The notes under the pieces were generated by a model. The model ran no database searches and was not told where the DNA came from. It was given only the letters and a program-made list of their open reading frames with translations. This document shows positions 30,490-38,885 of a stretch of 64,000 nucleotides of DNA, piece after piece. The position numbers were made by a program, and so were the translations under genes. The stretch's first letter is position 1, and every line of letters begins with the position of its first letter. Source of the stretch: Polyangia bacterium (GTDB lineage Bacteria > Myxococcota_A > Polyangia > Polyangiales > JAUICN01); NCBI GenBank assembly GCA_030427835.1, contig JAUICN010000001.1, forward strand, positions 269,929 to 333,928, given 5' to 3'.

Positions 30490-31332
30490 TTACTCCTCGG
30501 GCTCGTCGTCGTCCTCGTCGTCCCAGCTCGCCGCGGAGTCGCCCCGCGTGGGGCCGACGTTGGCCGTGTGTCGGCCGCGTTCGCCGAGCTCGGGGTCGTC
30601 GTCGGGCTCGCCCTCCACCGCGGCACGTGGGCCGTCGTCGCCAGCCGTGGTTGCTTCCACCCACTGACCGGTCACTTCCCCGGAGGCTTCGTCGAAGACG
30701 GGCGGCGGGGAGTTTACGGGCGATTCTTGTTCACCAACATCGAGCACTCCACCGGCCGCGGTCACTTCATCGAGCTCGGCTGTTTGGTTCGCCTCGATGG
30801 ACTTCATCATTCGGCGATGCCGCACCTGCAGTTCCTCGAGCGAGAGCACGGCGTGGACCTCCTGCCGCGAGTCGGCGCCGCCCTGCACGAACTCCTTGAG
30901 CCGCACCATGGTGTTGAAGTCGGCCGGGTTGTCAAAGCGCACGCGCCCTTCGGAGAGCGCCTTCTCGAAGCCAGCCAGGTAGGTGTCGATGATGCGCAGC
31001 TCGTCGTCCTTGGACATCGCGAGCGACTGGGCGCGCATCTCGATGAGCTTCTGGTCGGTCTTCTCTGCGATACGGGCCTGGGCGACCTCGCGCCGGCGCA
31101 TGCAGTTGTGCTTCTTGGCGAAGTCGGCGATCAGGCTGTGCGAGACGCCGTAGCGACGACCGAGGTCGCGGTACGACGGGTAGACCACGGTGGTGCCCTT
31201 GCCGTCATCGCACTCGACGACCTCGCCGAACACCAGGATGCGGTCGAGCTCCGAGTACGGGATGCGCGGGCCTTCGCCCTTCTTCGGGCGGCCGATGGCG
31301 TTGCCGGTGCTCTCGGAGTCGTTCTTGCTCAT
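30490..31332 (-). CDS. Terminase small-subunit-like DNA-binding protein
   Basis: About 280 residues from the ATG at 31332, which overlaps the previous stop (ATGA). The region [24 protein letters not shown] is a helix-turn-helix typical of small terminases; coiled-coil helices follow to about residue 175. The C-terminal third is acidic, Gly/Pro-rich and probably disordered (ends in [10 protein letters not shown]). A repeat cluster next to its 3-prime end could be its DNA target. The identification rests on the HTH, position and length. Confidence 0.65.
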   Translation of the reverse strand: MSKNDSESTGNAIGRPKKGEGPRIPYSELDRILVFGEVVECDDGKGTTVVYPSYRDLGRRYGVSHSLIADFAKKHNCMRRREVAQARIAEKTDQKLIEMRAQSLAMSKDDELRIIDTYLAGFEKALSEGRVRFDNPADFNTMVRLKEFVQGGADSRQEVHAVLSLEELQVRHRRMMKSIEANQTAELDEVTAAGGVLDVGEQESPVNSPPPVFDEASGEVTGQWVEATTAGDDGPRAAVEGEPDDDPELGERGRHTANVGPTRGDSAASWDDEDDDEPEE

Positions 31333-31667
31333 CGTCGTGACAGCTCCCACCACTCGCGCACGAACTCGAGGAAGTCCTCGAGGGAGAGCGCCACGAAGGC
31401 GGCAGCCCGATCGTCGCGGATCACGGCCACCGGGATGCGTCCCTTGGGCGCGCTCGCCTCGGCTTGCTTGAGGGCAGCGCGGACGTTGGGCTTCCGGCCG
31501 CGCTTGGCCTCGATCCAGAACGCCGGGCAGTCCACGTCGGCGACCTCCTCACCGGAGCGAGACTGCAGCCCGCGCTTCACCTCGGCGCCGGGCATCACCT
31601 CGCGGAAGCGCCAGACCAGCTCGCGCTCGAAGGTGGCTCCCTTGCGTCGCGACATGGCGCCGCCCAT
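31329..31667 (-). CDS. PD-(D/E)XK nuclease, Holliday-junction-resolvase-like
   Basis: About 112 residues. [12 protein letters not shown], the VADVD acidic site and FWIEAKRG (E-x-K) form the PD-(D/E)XK active site of archaeal-resolvase-like phage nucleases. The start is the ATG at 31667 (TGATG overlap with the exonuclease stop); another ATG is four codons later. It lies in an operon with an exonuclease and a RecB-like nuclease, suggesting phage recombination or DNA processing. Confidence 0.75.
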   Translation of the reverse strand: MGGAMSRRKGATFERELVWRFREVMPGAEVKRGLQSRSGEEVADVDCPAFWIEAKRGRKPNVRAALKQAEASAPKGRIPVAVIRDDRAAAFVALSLEDFLEFVREWWELSRR

Positions 31668-32722
31668 CACACCGTCTCCGCGTCCACGAAGCGCACGGGG
31701 ATGCCGCGGGCCTCGGCGCGTTCGATCTCGACGCGCATGCCGGCGGTGATCGACTGCCCGTAGACCCGCATCTCGTCGCTGGCGTCGAGCAGCTCCAGGC
31801 ACATCGCCAGGGCCTGCTCGCGCTCGGTCGCCTCGTCCATGAACTGCGGCAGGTAGAGCTGAGGCGCGACCGGCAGGTGGCCGCTAGCCGAGAGCGCCTT
31901 GCAGATCTCCGTCACCCGCTCGACGTTCTCGGCCGGCGCGTTGCGATACGGATGGCAGACGTAGACCCGCCGCGTGCGAAGGCCCGGCACCTGGCGGCGC
32001 TTGTCGAGGCGCACCAGCTCGGCAGCGCAGTAGTGGAGCGCGTCGAGGACCTCGGCGAGCGCCTCGCGCAGGTACTGCCGGCCGTCGTCGGCCTTCCACG
32101 GTCCGTACTGACCGCGGCCAGCGTCGATGCGGCGAAGCAGCGTGCGGAAGATGGCGCGCTCGTCTCCGGCGAAGGCCGAGAGCTGGGCATGGTCCTCCAT
32201 GGTCGGCAGCAGGCGTCGCGCGACCTCCAGGCTGGCCCGCGCATCGTCGAGGGCCCAGTGCTCCTCGCCACGCTCGATGCCGAGGTGTTTGCACACGGGC
32301 GTGAGCGACACCGAGTCGAGCGTTCCCGACGACAACAGCGGCCACGCCAGGGTCGCGGTGTCGAGCAGGTGGTGGTCGAGATCCTCCGGGCGGTGACCGA
32401 CGCGCTTCCAAGCGGCATCGAGGAAGCCGCGGTCGAAGGCGACGTTGTGACCGGCGAGCATCGCCCCTCCGAGCACGGGTGCCAGCTGGGCCATCGCCTC
32501 GTCGAGGGACACAGCATCGGTCCACGCCGCTTCGCTGTAGCCGTTGGTGCGCAGCGCCTCGGGATCCGCGTCTTCGATTCGCTCGGGCCGAACCTTGAGC
32601 GCGACCTCGGTCTCGACGACCAGCGTCTGTGGATGAACGCGGAGGACCGCCACCTCGAGCAGCTCATGGCGGGCCGGGTCGAGGCCCGTGGTCTCGCAGT
32701 CGACGAACACCAGCGGGCGCAT
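31667..32722 (-). CDS. DEDDh exonuclease fused to a DUF4406-like domain
   Basis: About 351 residues. Residues 1-180 are a DnaQ-like 3-prime exonuclease: [24 protein letters not shown] and [10 protein letters not shown] supply the DEDDh residues. Residues about 195-240 ([21 protein letters not shown]) form a helical linker. The C-terminal 100 residues ([11 protein letters not shown] through [20 protein letters not shown]) resemble DUF4406/deoxyribosyltransferase-like Rossmann domains. The combination suggests proofreading or nucleotide scavenging; the coupling is inferred. The open frame upstream of the ATG at 32722 runs through another gene and is ignored. Confidence 0.85.
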   Translation of the reverse strand: MRPLVFVDCETTGLDPARHELLEVAVLRVHPQTLVVETEVALKVRPERIEDADPEALRTNGYSEAAWTDAVSLDEAMAQLAPVLGGAMLAGHNVAFDRGFLDAAWKRVGHRPEDLDHHLLDTATLAWPLLSSGTLDSVSLTPVCKHLGIERGEEHWALDDARASLEVARRLLPTMEDHAQLSAFAGDERAIFRTLLRRIDAGRGQYGPWKADDGRQYLREALAEVLDALHYCAAELVRLDKRRQVPGLRTRRVYVCHPYRNAPAENVERVTEICKALSASGHLPVAPQLYLPQFMDEATEREQALAMCLELLDASDEMRVYGQSITAGMRVEIERAEARGIPVRFVDAETV

Positions 32723-33882
32723 CACGCCACCTCCTTGGCCCAGAAGCGCGGCGAGTGGGTCTTCTTGGCGATGGCTTCGAGCTCGGCCTTGAGCAGGTTC
32801 ACTCGCGGGCGGTCCATCGACTTGCCCAGCTCCTTGAGCAGTCCCTCGAGGGCCTTGTTGTCGACCGAGACGATGCGTTCGACCAGCGCCTCCCGGTCGA
32901 GCCCGGTGGCCTCGCCGAGCACCGCGAGCGTGCGGTCGAGCGGGTAGTCGCTCTTGCTGGTCTTGAACATGGTGTAGCGGACGCCGCCCAGCACCAGATC
33001 GTCGTGCTCCTTGAGCGCGGTCTTGAGCACACCCTCCAGCTCGCCCTTGCGGGCGTAGAGCACCTTGGCGAGGCGCGCGACCTCCTCGCGTTCCTTGGCG
33101 ACGGCTTCGAGGTCGCTTGTGTCCTCGCAGATGAACTCGCGCTTGCCTTGCAGCGCGTCGGCGTAGGCCGGGCAGTGCTGGCGATGGTCGCAGTAGATGC
33201 AGTTCGAGTTCAGCCGGGCCGGGAACTCGCGGGCCTTGCTGATCGTGGTGCCGAGGGTGTCCACATAGCGGCGCGTGCCCTCGATGTCTTCGGCAGTGCG
33301 CTCGGTGGTCTGCCGCAGGCCATGGCGCAGCATCCAGAAGGTCAGCCGCACCTTCTTCGCCCACGGCCACAGCTCCTGCGCGGCCAGGTGGTACAGCGAC
33401 ATCTGCAGGCTGGCGTCGGTCTCCTCGCGGGTGAAAAGCTGGCGGTTGGTCTTGTAGTCGATGACCTCCACGGTCTCGTCGTCGACCCGATCGACGCGGT
33501 CGAGGTAGCCGATGACCTGGAAGCCGCCGATGGTGAGCCGGAACTCCTTTTCGACGGCGAGCACGTCGTGGTGATCGAGGATGCCCTGCTCGCGGACGAA
33601 GCGATGCACCAGCTCGAGCCCCTCGCGGAACACGTCAAGACCGGACATGCCCGACTTCGTCCACGCCTCCTGCCACAGCTCCGCAGCGCGGTCTTCGGAC
33701 AACGCGCCGACGCGTTCCTCTCGCATGTGCTCGAGCACGAGCCCTTCGAGCACCGCGTGCACGGCCGAGCCGAACAAGAGCGGAACGCCGGGCTCGGACT
33801 TGAGCCGGTCGAGGTAGTGGAGCTTATACGAGAGCGGGCACGTCTCGTACCTGGACAGCTTGGTGAAGCTCAGTCGGGTCAT
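32722..33882 (-). CDS. RecB/Cas4-like PD-(D/E)XK nuclease with Fe-S cysteines
   Basis: About 386 residues from the ATG at 33882, which has GGAGG nine bases upstream. [20 protein letters not shown] is the family start with its first Cys. [34 protein letters not shown] (D and E-x-K type site) and [13 protein letters not shown] follow, giving a four-Cys iron-sulphur cluster site as in AddB/Cas4. The C-terminal 120 residues are helical and charged. It heads a four-gene operon under motif copy 6 and probably takes part in phage recombination or host DNA degradation. Confidence 0.85.
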   Translation of the reverse strand: MTRLSFTKLSRYETCPLSYKLHYLDRLKSEPGVPLLFGSAVHAVLEGLVLEHMREERVGALSEDRAAELWQEAWTKSGMSGLDVFREGLELVHRFVREQGILDHHDVLAVEKEFRLTIGGFQVIGYLDRVDRVDDETVEVIDYKTNRQLFTREETDASLQMSLYHLAAQELWPWAKKVRLTFWMLRHGLRQTTERTAEDIEGTRRYVDTLGTTISKAREFPARLNSNCIYCDHRQHCPAYADALQGKREFICEDTSDLEAVAKEREEVARLAKVLYARKGELEGVLKTALKEHDDLVLGGVRYTMFKTSKSDYPLDRTLAVLGEATGLDREALVERIVSVDNKALEGLLKELGKSMDRPRVNLLKAELEAIAKKTHSPRFWAKEVA

Positions 33883-33913
33883 TCGCTTGCCTCCGGTAGT
33901 GGTCGCCACCAGG

Positions 33914-33943
33914 GCAAAGCGCCGACGAAGACCGCCGGGGACA
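33914..33943 (-). promoter_or_regulatory. Phage regulon motif copy 6
   Basis: Minus strand: TGTCCCC, 16 bases, GCTTTGC. It starts two bases after the stop codon of the Cys-rich 193-residue protein and ends 31 bases before the nuclease ATG at 33882. It would drive the nuclease-exonuclease-resolvase-small terminase operon. Confidence 0.7.
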
Positions 33944-33945
33944 AC

Positions 33946-34527
33946 TCAGGTCGGCTTCGGGGCGTCGGCCTTCGCGAGCTTCTCGAACGAGGTGACCTTC
34001 GCGCCCGGGAACGCAGCGCAGACGGCGGTGAGCGTCGCTGCGTGATCGATGCGCAGCTCTCGTCGCTGTTGCTCGGTGTACTCGGGCACGATCCACACCT
34101 CGCCGATCTCCTCGGACGCGAGACAGACCTCGACGCCGAGTGCCTTGAACGACGCGATGTCCTCGTCGGTCAGGTTGCGCACGAGGACGGCGCCACTGTC
34201 GGTCGCTGGTGGCTCCGCGATCGGAGTGGGCTTGGGCGTCGGCGGTGGCGCGGCCGTCTCGGGCTTCTTCGACGGCGGCTCCTCGGGGAGCGGGTTGCCG
34301 AAGAGGTCGCGTGCGGGCTGGGGCTTCGCCTCGATTGGAGCGGGCACGGCGTGTCCGTTCGCCTTCATCCACTCCTCGCACATGAAGTGGTCTTCGCGAG
34401 CGCAGCTACCGTTGCCGAGATAGCTGCGACAACGCTTCGACCCGGCCGGCGCGTCGTAGTCGGGGCAGGTGAACGAGGCGGGGGTGGCCGGCTGGTCCAC
34501 GACCGCGAGCCGAGCCTTCAGTGACAT
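33946..34527 (-). CDS. Cys-rich early phage protein of unknown function
   Basis: 193 residues. The N-terminal 55 residues have four or more Cys and a His (CPDYDAPAGSKRCRSYLGNGSCAREDHFMCEEW), suggesting a metal-binding module. A Pro-rich linker follows (about 65-110), then a compact C-terminal domain (AVLVRNLTDEDIASFKALG, EIGEVWIVPEYTEQQRREL). It overlaps the 56-residue gene by ten bases. No family recognised; possible recombination accessory. Confidence 0.68.
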   Translation of the reverse strand: MSLKARLAVVDQPATPASFTCPDYDAPAGSKRCRSYLGNGSCAREDHFMCEEWMKANGHAVPAPIEAKPQPARDLFGNPLPEEPPSKKPETAAPPPTPKPTPIAEPPATDSGAVLVRNLTDEDIASFKALGVEVCLASEEIGEVWIVPEYTEQQRRELRIDHAATLTAVCAAFPGAKVTSFEKLAKADAPKPT

Positions 34528-34688
34528 GGCTCGGCCTCGGCTTCGGCCGCGGGTTCCTCCTTGTCAGGTTGGTCGTCGCGGTCGGGTTCGAGACCGCGGG
34601 CGAGCATTTGGATCAGGGTGGCGGCCAGGATGTCGACCACCTCCTCGCGGGGCGGGCGACGGGCCTCAATCGGCAGAGAGCTTTTCAT
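34518..34688 (-). CDS. Small early protein of 56 residues
   Basis: 56 residues from the ATG at 34688 with GGAGG six bases upstream. A central helix (REEVVDILAATLIQMLARGLEP) is followed by an acidic, Ala/Glu-rich tail. It is the first gene after motif copy 7 and overlaps the Cys-rich gene. Function unknown. Confidence 0.6.
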   Translation of the reverse strand: MKSSLPIEARRPPREEVVDILAATLIQMLARGLEPDRDDQPDKEEPAAEAEAEPCH

Positions 34689-34718
34689 GGAGAACCTCCG
34701 GTGCATGTGTCCGGAGGG

Positions 34719-34748
34719 GCAAAGCGCCGGCGACGACGAGAGGGGACG
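34719..34748 (-). promoter_or_regulatory. Phage regulon motif copy 7 (variant)
   Basis: Minus strand: CGTCCCC, 16 bases, GCTTTGC, ending 30 bases before the ATG at 34688. It drives the 56-residue and Cys-rich genes leftwards. Confidence 0.65.
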
Positions 34749-34779
34749 ACGGCGTCGGCGCCGAGGGCGCCGCGGACAC

Positions 34780-35058
34780 GGTGGACGACTGTGGACGCGC
34801 ACCCTGTCCCAGAAAAACCGGAGCCGATTCAGCCGGTTGAGTCTGTGTGGACAGGATGGACAGGATTCTTCTCTCACCTCTACGAAGAGAACGGGTGCCC
34901 ACACAGGCGTGCTCCGGCGAGCAAATCAACGGCTCTCTGCAAGCTGCTCCCTGGTCGCGCAAAGCCGTCCACACCGTCCACGGGGCTCAACCACTCGGAA
35001 TCGCGACAGAAGCCCGCGGCCGGCAACCTGTCCACGGGCGGCCACGTTCGCGTCCACA
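34780..35058. repeat. Cluster of DnaA-box-like repeats
   Basis: Matches to the high-GC DnaA box form YYRTCCACA: complete at 34846-34854 (reverse) and 34965-34973. One-mismatch copies lie at 34780-34788 (reverse), 34790-34798 (reverse), 34974-34982, 35028-35036 and 35050-35058. Both orientations occur. This is consistent with a phage replication origin or an iteron array; that is inference. Confidence 0.5.
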
Positions 35059-35064
35059 TCCAAA

Positions 35065-35109
35065 TACCGAACATTTGATGCACGGACATTTGTTCGGTAG
35101 TTTCCAGGG
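35065..35109 (+). promoter_or_regulatory. Operator and probable leaderless promoter of the LexA-like operon
   Basis: An inverted repeat with perfect nine-base arms (TACCGAACA at 35065-35073 and TGTTCGGTA at 35091-35099) encloses a direct repeat, CGAACATTTG at 35068 and CGGACATTTG at 35083. TTGATG (35075-35080), 17 bases, then TAGTTT (35098-35103) can serve as promoter boxes, putting the start of transcription close to the ATG at 35110. No Shine-Dalgarno sequence is seen. The overlap of operator and promoter predicts autorepression by the wHTH protein. Confidence 0.65.
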
Positions 35110-35682
35110 ATGGCACGGGGGCTGACCGACAAGCAGAGAACCGTGCTCGAGGTGGTCGAGCGGTTCTGGCGCGAGCGCGGCATGGCGCCGAGCGTGGCCG
35201 ACGTGGCTGAGGCCATCGAGGTGGGCCGGTCCACGGCCTACCAGCATCTGGTGGCGCTGAAGAAGAAGGGCTTCGTCGACCACGAGGAGGGGACGGGCCG
35301 TAGCTGGAAGCCAACCGGCCGCCTGCCAGACGAGGAGACTCGGCCAGGGATCCGCAAGGTGCCCATCGTGGCCAAGCCGCCGCTGCGCAAGCGGGCGGCG
35401 CTCACCAAGGACGTCGACGGCTGGATCACGGTCGATGACGGCGACGAGGAGCTCTTCGCGGTGCGGGTCACGGAACAGCTCAAGGCATCGTCGCCGGACA
35501 TCGCTGTGGGTGACGTTGTGATCGTCGCTCGTGGCGTCGCGGTCGCCGCGGGGGACATCGTCTTGGCCGCAGCATCCAAGAGCGCCGCCAACCTCGTGCG
35601 CGCCACCGGACCCGGCGGGCCCGAGGTGATCGGCAAGGTGATCGAGGTTCGGCGGAATCTCCGCGGCAAGGAGGCTCGCTGA
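35110..35682 (+). CDS. LexA-like repressor lacking the protease residues
   Basis: 190 residues. Residues 4-68 are a LexA-type winged helix (LTDKQRTVLEVVERFWRERGMAPSVADVAEAI, then GRSTAYQHLVALKKKGFV). The C-terminal half aligns with the LexA/S24 fold (VPIVAKPP near 84, FAVRV near 116, GDVVIV near 134, GKVIEVRRNL near 175). Where LexA has the catalytic GMSMK, this protein has TEQLK, and where it has the Lys of TVKRL it has NLVRA. The Ala-Gly cleavage pair is also absent. It therefore looks unable to self-cleave. It overlaps the next gene by one base, so it heads the QueC-like operon. The alignment is by eye. Confidence 0.8.
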   Translation: MARGLTDKQRTVLEVVERFWRERGMAPSVADVAEAIEVGRSTAYQHLVALKKKGFVDHEEGTGRSWKPTGRLPDEETRPGIRKVPIVAKPPLRKRAALTKDVDGWITVDDGDEELFAVRVTEQLKASSPDIAVGDVVIVARGVAVAAGDIVLAAASKSAANLVRATGPGGPEVIGKVIEVRRNLRGKEAR

Positions 35683-36452
35683 TGGGACACATCCGCCTCG
35701 GCAGGCTCCCGCGCACAAAGCGGTGGAACGAGGTCGTTGAGCTCATCGGTGGCAGCGCGAGCTCCGCGGCGGTGGCCTCCGCGACCCTCGATGCAGCCGA
35801 AGGTGACCTCGCCCGCGCTGCATCCGACCCCGGTGTCCTGCGCTCGTTCTATCTGCTGACCCAGCTCCCTGATGCCGCACGTAGTGAAGACTTCGCGTCG
35901 GCTCTTCGGGGCCTGGGAATCGACGTATCGGCCTCGCCAACGACGGCCGAGCTGTCTGCGGCGCTGTCCGACGCCATCGACCGCCACATCAACAGCACGA
36001 GGCGACGCACCGACCTCGGCGACATGGCGCAGTCGGCCGCGGTCGAGACGCTCGCATCGCTCGTCAGCGGTCGCACCCAGAGCCTCTTCGGCTCGACCCC
36101 AGATGACGTTCGCCGTGAGGTCTCCAAGCTCGCCACTGAGAAGCAGTTCGGCACGGTCGCTCGCGACTTCTTCGCCCGCTTCGCGCAGCGCTTCTTGACC
36201 TACTACGTCAGTCGCGAGCTCCCGCAGCACGTCGGCCCCGACAGACGATTTGGCAGCGCCGCCGAGCAGCGCCGCTTCAACGAAGCGCTCGACCTTCACT
36301 GCAAGCAGGCCTCGAAGATCGTCGAGAAGTTCGCTGGCACCTGGTACTCGAAGGCGCGCTTCGAGAAGGACCTCACCGAGGACCGAACCGCGCGCTTCGT
36401 CGGCTACGCGCTCAAGAAAATGCGGCTTGAGCTGCGGAGGGGGGATGCATGA
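35682..36452 (+). CDS. Unknown protein (Met-Gly start) coupled to the QueC-like enzyme
   Basis: 256 residues. The N-terminus MGHIRLGRLPRTKRWNEVVEL would expose glycine after Met removal. The body is helical, with TRRRTDLGDMAQSAAVETLASLV near 105-130, RDFFARFAQRFLTYYVSRELPQHVG near 160-185, and a basic C-terminus. Start and stop overlap both neighbours (TGATG and ATGA). I recall this type of protein beside QueC-like genes in defence-associated pairs, but cannot verify a family. It may be the substrate or partner of the QueC-like enzyme; that is inference. Confidence 0.78.
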   Translation: MGHIRLGRLPRTKRWNEVVELIGGSASSAAVASATLDAAEGDLARAASDPGVLRSFYLLTQLPDAARSEDFASALRGLGIDVSASPTTAELSAALSDAIDRHINSTRRRTDLGDMAQSAAVETLASLVSGRTQSLFGSTPDDVRREVSKLATEKQFGTVARDFFARFAQRFLTYYVSRELPQHVGPDRRFGSAAEQRRFNEALDLHCKQASKIVEKFAGTWYSKARFEKDLTEDRTARFVGYALKKMRLELRRGDA

Positions 36453-38512
36453 GCTCCTCCGCGGGCGAGCGTTGGATCCTCTGTGGCGGGGCGAATCACG
36501 CCTCCGCGCCTGAGCATGCGTTGCGCCTTGCCGTGTCGGGGCCGGACGCCAACCTCACCGTCGACATCGAGGGGCTGGCCAGCAATCTGATCGTGAACAT
36601 CCCACCGGTGATGAAAGACCTGGTGCGTGTGGCCTCGTACGTCATCGCGGCCGACCAGGCGTTCCCACGAGGTGATGCCGACCGCATCGACCTCGGTGAC
36701 AACTGGCGCCGAGACCTGCACTTCGTGGTGGCCGTCGAGGAGCCCGACCTGTGGAACTCGCCCGAGATGGTCGAGGCACTCCAGTCGACGCTCGGATTCC
36801 TCTCCGACGACAGCTACACCTTCGAGTTCGAGGCGCTGGCGAACCGAGAACCCGAGCAGCTCAAGTTCACAGGGCCCAATGGGGAGCCGTTGGTCGGGGG
36901 TTGGAACGACATCGACGTCGTTCAGCTCTTCTCGGGCGGAATGGACTCGTTCGGCGGCGCGGTGCAGGCGCTCGCCATCGACAAGCAGCGCCCGGTGCTC
37001 GTCAGTCACCGAAGCGCGTCGAAGACCTGGAAGACCCAGCGCGAGCTGGTCAGCGACCTGCAGACGTGGTCGTCGCGCAACGGCATCCCGCACGTCGGCA
37101 TCCAGGTCCACAAGCACGACAAGGCCTTGCGGAAGGAGAGAACCCAGCGTTCGCGCTCGTTCCTCTACGCCGCGATGGCGGGCACCGTCGCCCACATCAT
37201 CGGCCACGACAGGATCCGCTTCTACGAGAACGGCACGACGAGCTTCAACCTGCCGATCTCTCCTCAGATCGTTGGTGCGCGTGCGACTCGGACCACCCAC
37301 CCGCGGGTGTTGCTCGGCTTCGCAAAGATTCTCGGTTTGGCTCGGGGCAAACCGATGGCGGTCGAGAACCCGTTCGAGCTCAAGACGCGAGCCGAGGTGC
37401 TTGACGTCATCAACAGCGCCGGCGCTGCGGGGATGCTGCGCCACACCGTGAGCTGCGCCCATGTTCACCGCAGCAGCACGATGCACCCTCACTGCGGCGT
37501 CTGCTCGCAGTGCATCGACCGCCGATTCTCCGTCTTGGCGCGAGGGCTCGAAAACGAGGATCCGGAAGAAGGTTACGCGGTCGATCTCATCAAGGGAGGG
37601 TGGAAGAAGGACGGCGAGCGGGCGCTGGTGCTCGACTACATCGATGCTGCCGATCAGTTCACCAGCTTCGCCAACGCCGACCAATTCCTCGGCAGCTTCG
37701 GCGAGGCGGCCCGGGCCATCCCAGCCATGATGGAGTTGTCCGGGAACGACGGCGACACCGTGTCGAAGAATATCTTCGAGATGCACAAGCGGCACGGCGA
37801 AGACGTGGGCCGCGTGATCTCCGAGACCATGGCCAAGATGGCGAAGTGCATCCGCACGCCGGGCTCGCTGTCGTCAGACTCCTTGCCAGCGATCCTGTTT
37901 GCACGAGGACAGCAGGCACCGGGCACCGACCCATCATTCGACGCCGACCCAGCGCTTAAGGCGGAGAGCGAGTACCTCTTCCGTCAGTTTGGACAGAACT
38001 GGACCGTGCGCTTCCGAGGCGGCACAGCGTTCTCGATCCGCCCGTCGAAGGGGATGACGTACTTGCACACGCTGCTGCAGCGACCCGGTGAGGACCTGAC
38101 AGCTTTTGCTCTCATCGATGTGGCCGAGGGGCGCGAGGTAGCGTCGCGTCCCCTCGCGACATCGCTTGGGGTCGACGATGACGCCATTCGTTCGGTCAAG
38201 CAGACCTACGACGAGCTCAAAGCCGAGCGAGACGAGGCCGCCGAGTTCTACGACGACGCGACGGTCGCCCGTTGCGAGGCAGAGATGGAGAAGATCGAGG
38301 CGTGGCTGAAGAGCGAAGTCGGTCTCGGCGGCAAGGCACGTCGTGAGAACCCCGAGCAGAAGAAGGCTCGCATGGCGGTGACCAACGCGATCAGCCGCGC
38401 CATCAAGACGATCACCAAGGCCAACAAGCGCTGCGGCGAGTACCTGAAGGACCAGATCCGCACTGGCTTCTTCCTCCGCTACCGCGATACCGGCATCCCC
38501 TGGGAAACGTAG
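36449..38512 (+). CDS. QueC-like enzyme with N- and C-terminal extensions
   Basis: 687 residues, about three times the length of housekeeping QueC (roughly 230). Residues about 155-365 carry the QueC signatures: the PP-loop SGGMDS (162-167) for ATP-dependent chemistry and four zinc cysteines (336, 349, 352, 355 in HCGVCSQC context). Residues 1-150 form an unknown N-terminal domain. The C-terminal 320 residues are helical with an HTH-like segment near 555-575 and a basic end. QueC makes 7-cyano-7-deazaguanine; QueC-like proteins also occur in the Qat defence system and type IV CBASS. No other queuosine gene is nearby, so a defence or modification role is more likely. It overlaps the preceding gene by four bases. 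Confidence 0.85.
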   Translation: MSSSAGERWILCGGANHASAPEHALRLAVSGPDANLTVDIEGLASNLIVNIPPVMKDLVRVASYVIAADQAFPRGDADRIDLGDNWRRDLHFVVAVEEPDLWNSPEMVEALQSTLGFLSDDSYTFEFEALANREPEQLKFTGPNGEPLVGGWNDIDVVQLFSGGMDSFGGAVQALAIDKQRPVLVSHRSASKTWKTQRELVSDLQTWSSRNGIPHVGIQVHKHDKALRKERTQRSRSFLYAAMAGTVAHIIGHDRIRFYENGTTSFNLPISPQIVGARATRTTHPRVLLGFAKILGLARGKPMAVENPFELKTRAEVLDVINSAGAAGMLRHTVSCAHVHRSSTMHPHCGVCSQCIDRRFSVLARGLENEDPEEGYAVDLIKGGWKKDGERALVLDYIDAADQFTSFANADQFLGSFGEAARAIPAMMELSGNDGDTVSKNIFEMHKRHGEDVGRVISETMAKMAKCIRTPGSLSSDSLPAILFARGQQAPGTDPSFDADPALKAESEYLFRQFGQNWTVRFRGGTAFSIRPSKGMTYLHTLLQRPGEDLTAFALIDVAEGREVASRPLATSLGVDDDAIRSVKQTYDELKAERDEAAEFYDDATVARCEAEMEKIEAWLKSEVGLGGKARRENPEQKKARMAVTNAISRAIKTITKANKRCGEYLKDQIRTGFFLRYRDTGIPWET

Positions 38513-38669
38513 GCCGCGCCTCTCCGTCCGTTTCTCCGCGCCCGTAATGCACTGAAAACACGCTGAGTTTCTGCCGCTACGCCGTTTGTAACGACTGCAA
38601 CGCCCTGAGTTGCGCCTCCGGTTCGAGGCGTCCGGGAAGTCCCCGGAGCCCGAACAACCGGAGGACAAG
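38513..38669. other. Intergenic region after the QueC-like operon
   Basis: 157 bases with no gene. A six-base-pair hairpin, CGCCTC-CGGTTC-GAGGCG, lies at 38614-38631 upstream of the small Cys4 gene. There is no T tract, and no promoter is obvious. Confidence 0.5.
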
Positions 38670-38885
38670 ATGCAGTCAGGAATTGGGCACCAGAACTCTC
38701 AGTGGCGCTGCCGCAAGTGTGGCACGCTCCTGGGCGTCGCTACCGGCGACGAAGTCGAGGTCCGCTACAAGACGGCCGTCTACCGCGTGCGCGGCGAACT
38801 CGCGACCGACTGTCGCAAGTGCGGCACCGCGAACCGCTTGGACACCCGCAACGCCCACCCCCGCAACGAACGGAGGTGTGCGTAG
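38670..38885 (+). CDS. Small Cys4 protein, Com-like
   Basis: 71 residues from the ATG at 38670 with GGAGG five bases upstream. Two Cys-x2-Cys pairs (WRCRKCGTLLG and TDCRKCGTANR) form a zinc-finger pattern like the phage Mu Com translational regulator; the C-terminus is basic. It lies just before the sigma-like gene. The Com similarity is in the cysteine spacing and length only. Confidence 0.65.
   Translation: MQSGIGHQNSQWRCRKCGTLLGVATGDEVEVRYKTAVYRVRGELATDCRKCGTANRLDTRNAHPRNERRCA

Larger units (their letters stand above)
34689..35109. other. Control region between early genes and the LexA-like operon
   Basis: About 420 bases without a supported gene. It contains motif copy 7, a cluster of TGTGGAC/GTCCACA sequences resembling high-GC DnaA boxes, and the LexA-like operator/promoter. 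Open frames here have poor codon use and no ribosome sites. Confidence 0.65.

Noticed and set aside
38595-38635. Possible tRNA T-arm (GGTTCGA-like) as an integration remnant
   Set aside because: The stem and loop lengths do not match a tRNA T-arm and no acceptor or anticodon arm is near.
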